This document shows, piece by piece, positions 7,115 to 9,323 of a stretch of DNA of 9,323 nt. The notes beneath the pieces were generated by a model. The model searched no databases, was not told where the DNA came from, and was given only the letters and a program-made list of their open reading frames with translations. The stretch lies in the NCBI GenBank assembly GCA_937893205.1, contig CALBJU010000194.1:1-9323 (forward strand), in the 5' to 3' direction. Positions within the stretch are counted from its first letter, which is position 1; every line of letters starts with the position of its first letter. The position numbers and the translations under genes are program-made. The stretch is from an uncultured Bacteroidota bacterium. Its GTDB lineage: Bacteria > Bacteroidota > Rhodothermia > Rhodothermales > UBA10348.

Positions 7115-8580
7115 GCGCGAGCATAGTAGACGCGGCCCTTCGAGGGTTTTCCGGACACGGGGTCGATTCCATCTTCATCATAGTCTTCCAGAGGAATGCA
7201 CCGAATGGTGGCCTTCGTCTCCTCTTTGATCTGGGATTCGGTTTCTGCGGTCCCATCCCAGTGCATCCGTACGAAACCTCCTTTTTCGTCGAGAACGGTT
7301 TTGAATTCGTCGTAGGAGTCGACCTCCGTCGTTCTGGATTCTCGCTCGGCCAGCGCCTTGTCGAACAATCCTTGCTGGATTGTTTCGAGCAACTCTTGGA
7401 TGTGGGCCGTCAGGTCCGACTGATTTACGGTTGTTTTTTCGCCGGTATCTCTGCGCGCGACCTCGACGGTAGCGCCCTCGACGTCCCGGGGGCCCAGAGC
7501 CAAGCGAACCGGTACGCCCTGAACCTCATACTCATTGAACTTCCAGCCTGGACGGAATGCGTCGCGATCATCGACGAAGACCCTGATGCCTGCTGCCTTC
7601 AATTCGGATTCAATACGAGAGGCGACTTCCAGGACCGAGACTCGTTCTTCGTCTTTTCGATAAATAGGTATCAGTGCGACCTGAGTGGGAGCCAGTTTTG
7701 GAGGCAGTACAAGCCCCTTATCATCCGAATGAACCATAATCAGGGCACCGATGAGTCTCGTTGAAACCCCCCACGATGTGGCCCAGACGTACTCCAGTTC
7801 GTTGTTCTTGTTCTGAAACTGGCAATCGAAGGCTTTGGCAAAATTTTGACCCAGGAAGTGGCTCGTTCCGGCCTGAAGAGACTTTCCGTCCTGCATGAGC
7901 GCTTCGATGCAGTAGGTATCGACCGCGCCTGCAAATCGCTCCGACGCCGTCTTGATGCCGCGGATCACAGGAACGGCCATGTACTCCTCAGCAAATTTCG
8001 AGTACACATCGAGAATGGTCAGCGTTTCTTCGACCGCTTCTTCTTCTGTTGCGTGAGCGGTGTGACCTTCCTGCCAGAGAAACTCCATGGTGCGAAGAAA
8101 CAGGCGGGTGCGCATTTCCCATCGGACAACATTGGCCCACTGATTGAGGAGAATGGGTAGATCGCGCCAAGACTGAATCCAGCGGCTGTACGTGTGCCAG
8201 ATGATGGTTTCAGATGTAGGGCGAACAATAAGATTTTCTTCCAGCTTCGAATCGGGATCCGGGATGAGGCCGTGCTCATCATCCAGCATCAAACGCGAGT
8301 GGGTAACGACGGCGCACTCCTTGGCAAATCCTTCAACATGCTCCGCTTCCTTCGCCAGGAACGACTGCGGAATAAAGATGGGGAAGTAGGCATTCTGGTG
8401 GCCGGTTTCCTTGAACATCCCATCGAGTCCGGCCTGCATGTTTTCCCACAGAGCATACCCATTCGGACGGATGATCATGCACCCACGAACCGGAGAATGA
8501 TCAGCCAATTTTGCACTCTTGATGACGTCCAGATACCACTGCGAGTAGTCTTTGTCGCGCGGTGTTATTTTTTCAGCCAT
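7108..8580 (-). CDS. proS: Prolyl-tRNA synthetase, archaeal/eukaryote-type short form
   Basis: This cytoplasmic enzyme attaches proline to tRNA-Pro using ATP. The 490-residue protein has no bacterial-type editing insertion, which marks the short archaeal/eukaryote-like class. Class II features are clear: motif 1 around YFPIFIPQSFLAKEAEHVEGF (65-85 region), the proline-binding RPTSE loop (120-124), RWE (153-155) leading into motif 2 at FLRTMEFLWQEGHTAHAT (161-178), then motif 3 at GALIMVHSDDKGLVLPPKLAP. An anticodon-binding domain follows (VALIPIY onward), then a C-terminal domain ending in the characteristic Tyr490. In many relatives that last domain binds zinc through four Cys. Here only C461 (in ATIRCIP) remains; HWDGTAETE and DPVSGKPS stand where other Cys are expected, so zinc binding is probably lost. 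From memory this also occurs in Bacteroidota relatives. The ATG at 8578-8580 is preceded by a pyrimidine-rich CTCCTCCCC rather than a Shine-Dalgarno. Confidence 0.97.
   Translation of the reverse strand: MAEKITPRDKDYSQWYLDVIKSAKLADHSPVRGCMIIRPNGYALWENMQAGLDGMFKETGHQNAYFPIFIPQSFLAKEAEHVEGFAKECAVVTHSRLMLDDEHGLIPDPDSKLEENLIVRPTSETIIWHTYSRWIQSWRDLPILLNQWANVVRWEMRTRLFLRTMEFLWQEGHTAHATEEEAVEETLTILDVYSKFAEEYMAVPVIRGIKTASERFAGAVDTYCIEALMQDGKSLQAGTSHFLGQNFAKAFDCQFQNKNNELEYVWATSWGVSTRLIGALIMVHSDDKGLVLPPKLAPTQVALIPIYRKDEERVSVLEVASRIESELKAAGIRVFVDDRDAFRPGWKFNEYEVQGVPVRLALGPRDVEGATVEVARRDTGEKTTVNQSDLTAHIQELLETIQQGLFDKALAERESRTTEVDSYDEFKTVLDEKGGFVRMHWDGTAETESQIKEETKATIRCIPLEDYDEDGIDPVSGKPSKGRVYYARAY
7136..7150 (+). 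terminator. Weak terminator-like hairpin after the sulfatase gene
   Basis: CCCT (7136-7139) and AGGG (7143-7146) pair around a 3-base loop and are followed at once by TTTT (7147-7150), 21 bases past the sulfatase stop. The stem is short and lies inside the 3' end of proS on the other strand, so it may be coincidence. Confidence 0.25.
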
Positions 8581-8641
8581 GGGGAGGAGTCGGTAGCTCT
8601 TCTGATGGGGTAAAAATGAGTGCTTGCCGGGTGGTTTAGGA

Positions 8642-8663
8642 CCCTGAACCGGTGTTCACAGGG
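8642..8663. promoter_or_regulatory. Bulged hairpin upstream of proS
   Basis: CCCTG (8642-8646) pairs with CAGGG (8659-8663), and AAC (8647-8649) with GTT (8654-8656). A 2-base bulge (8657-8658) and a 4-base loop complete it. It contains the palindrome ACCGGT. It would fall in the proS leader about 60 bases before the start, or act as an operator. Its role is unknown and chance is possible. Confidence 0.25.
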
Positions 8664-8888
8664 GGCGACACAATCAGTCTAAAATAGTACAGTAAAGACG
8701 TCGATTGCCCACAAAACAAGTCATCGTTCGGCTATATACACCGCGAATACGTGTCCGACACAACTCGGCAGGGTATTTGCCTCACTTTTCATCGAAGCGC
8801 CGAACTACGTGGGTGCAACGATCTCCACCGCCGGAGAATTCATTGCGCGAGGAAGCCACGAAGGTCCGGTGTGCCAATCTGACGACAT

Positions 8889-8919
8889 GGTGCGGCTATA
8901 CAACAGGGTGCGGCTATAC
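8889..8919 (+). repeat. Two tandem copies of a 13-base direct repeat, 18-base period
   Basis: GGTGCGGCTATAC occurs exactly at 8889-8901 and again at 8907-8919, with 5 bases between. A shorter match, CGGCTATA, is found at 8729-8736 in the same intergenic region. Direct repeats spaced nearly two helical turns apart upstream of a gene (100 bases before the lipoprotein start) suit an activator-binding site. They could also be a simple duplication. Confidence 0.45.
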
Positions 8920-9003
8920 CACTGAGGAAACTTTAAGTGAGTTCGCAGTTACCCGTCGAACCAGGGTCGGATTGTCACACTTATTCAATTAAGAGTGCAA
9001 CAC

Positions 9004-9010
9004 GGAGAGG
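9004..9010 (+). promoter_or_regulatory. Ribosome binding site of the lipoprotein gene
   Basis: GGAGAGG lies 8 bases before the ATG at 9019. It is the clearest Shine-Dalgarno sequence in the window and decides for that ATG over the internal one at 9079, which has only a weak GAAAG before it. Confidence 0.6.
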
Positions 9011-9018
9011 ACATAGCA

Positions 9019-9323
9019 ATGCAGACGGATCAAATGCACAACAATTCGCTGGGCGAAACTTCGGGTACATCCCGAAAGATGAACAGCTTCCCGGTTCTGG
9101 CTTTTGCTTTAATCGCGATTCTTGGCCTAAGCGGGTGTTATACCCAGTTGGCCGTTCTCGAGAGAGAGCACGGCGGTCTGGAGCGAATCGAAGCTGACTA
9201 TGTAGATGACGGCGACGTCATTGTGCGTCAGTACTACGAGGATGGCTACGTCGAAGAAGAGGTGTATGACGAATACGACTGGTACTATCACAGACCTTAC
9301 ACGTATGCCAGATACTTCGACAG
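9019..9323 (+). CDS. Tyr- and acid-rich lipoprotein of unknown function, 3' end beyond the window
   Basis: The frame from the ATG at 9019 stays open to the right edge (101 codons plus 2 bases) and has no stop in the window. Residues 1-20 are polar and end in a basic RK. A hydrophobic stretch (23-37) then leads to the lipobox LSGC with Cys40, so the mature protein should be lipid-anchored. After the Cys comes YTQLAVLERE, then a strongly acidic, tyrosine-rich region (about 56-101) with ADYVDDGDVIV, QYYEDGY, VYDEYDWYY and HRPYTYARYFD. The pattern resembles short Bacteroidota lipoproteins with a CYTQ start and a Tyr-rich tail; I know no function for them. If the internal ATG at 9079 were used, the signal peptide would be more conventional in length, but the Shine-Dalgarno favours 9019. 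Confidence 0.8.
   Translation, partial: MQTDQMHNNSLGETSGTSRKMNSFPVLAFALIAILGLSGCYTQLAVLEREHGGLERIEADYVDDGDVIVRQYYEDGYVEEEVYDEYDWYYHRPYTYARYFD

Larger units (their letters stand above)
8581..9018. promoter_or_regulatory. Divergent intergenic region between proS and the lipoprotein gene
   Basis: These 438 bases hold no convincing gene. A plus-strand frame at 8705-8992 opens with TTG and has a composition unlike a folded protein; another at 8937-9197 overlaps the lipoprotein in the wrong frame. The interval contains a small hairpin (8642-8663), a tandem repeat (8889-8919) and the lipoprotein ribosome binding site (9004-9010). On the minus strand TATTTTAG (8691-8698) is one mismatch from the Bacteroidota -7 box TAnnTTTG and could serve proS, but I see no matching -33 TTTG at the right spacing. 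Confidence 0.5.

Noticed and set aside
7087..7764. Plus-strand frame of 225 codons
   Set aside because: It lies wholly opposite proS and its start overlaps the sulfatase end in another frame; it is a shadow of proS coding sequence.
8926..8957. GGAAAC followed by CGTC, resembling an ECF sigma-factor promoter
   Set aside because: The two elements are 22 bases apart, longer than the usual ECF spacing, so I do not call it.
8705..8992. Plus-strand frame of 95 codons in the proS/lipoprotein gap
   Set aside because: TTG start, no ribosome binding site, no recognisable pattern. Its only repeat (CGYTT twice) comes from the 13-base DNA repeat.
8937..9197. Plus-strand frame of 86 codons
   Set aside because: It overlaps the lipoprotein gene in a different frame; only the frame from 9019 gives a signal peptide and lipobox.
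1..9323. CRISPR array, insertion sequence, prophage, toxin-antitoxin or defence genes
   Set aside because: I saw no regularly spaced repeats, transposase or integrase motifs, or paired small genes on either strand.

Overview
The window looks like chromosomal DNA from a free-living, probably marine or saline member of the Bacteroidota/Rhodothermota side of the FCB group. Four things point there. The outer-membrane receptor begins with a carboxypeptidase-D-regulatory-like domain ahead of its plug. One broken gene belongs to a GAF-protein family I know from Cytophagia-like genomes. The prolyl-tRNA synthetase is the short archaeal/eukaryote-type form and ends in tyrosine. Most starts have little or no Shine-Dalgarno sequence. 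The lineage is inferred from family resemblance and was not tested.

Layout, left to right. (1) Positions 1-998, minus strand: the 5' part of a secreted or membrane-anchored protein of unknown function that runs off the left edge. It has a start but no stop in the window, so simple ORF calling misses it. (2) 999-1186: a short divergent intergenic region with an imperfect inverted repeat. (3) 1187-2142: a graveyard. A plus-strand GAF-family signalling gene is broken by one frameshift and two in-frame stops and has lost its 3' end. It is joined tail to tail to a minus-strand response-regulator gene cut off inside its receiver domain. (4) 2292-5592, minus strand: a PAP2-like membrane phosphatase gene followed by a TonB-dependent receptor gene. 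(5) 5633-7114, plus strand: a lipoprotein sulfatase of the formylglycine (type I) class, divergent from the phosphatase gene. (6) 7108-8580, minus strand: proS, whose stop overlaps the sulfatase stop. (7) 8581-9018: a 438-bp divergent intergenic region with a short tandem repeat and a small hairpin. (8) 9019-9323, plus strand: the start of a Tyr- and acid-rich lipoprotein gene that runs off the right edge.

Function. ProS is housekeeping. The sulfatase and the receptor could both serve the use of sulfated organic matter, but they are on opposite strands and no SusD-like gene or glycosidase is present, so this is not a recognisable polysaccharide-utilisation locus. The degraded GAF/receiver pair is best read as the remains of a lost signalling module. 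I see no defence system, CRISPR array, transposase, phage gene, tRNA or rRNA. The least-characterised intact material is the left-edge secreted protein and the right-edge lipoprotein.
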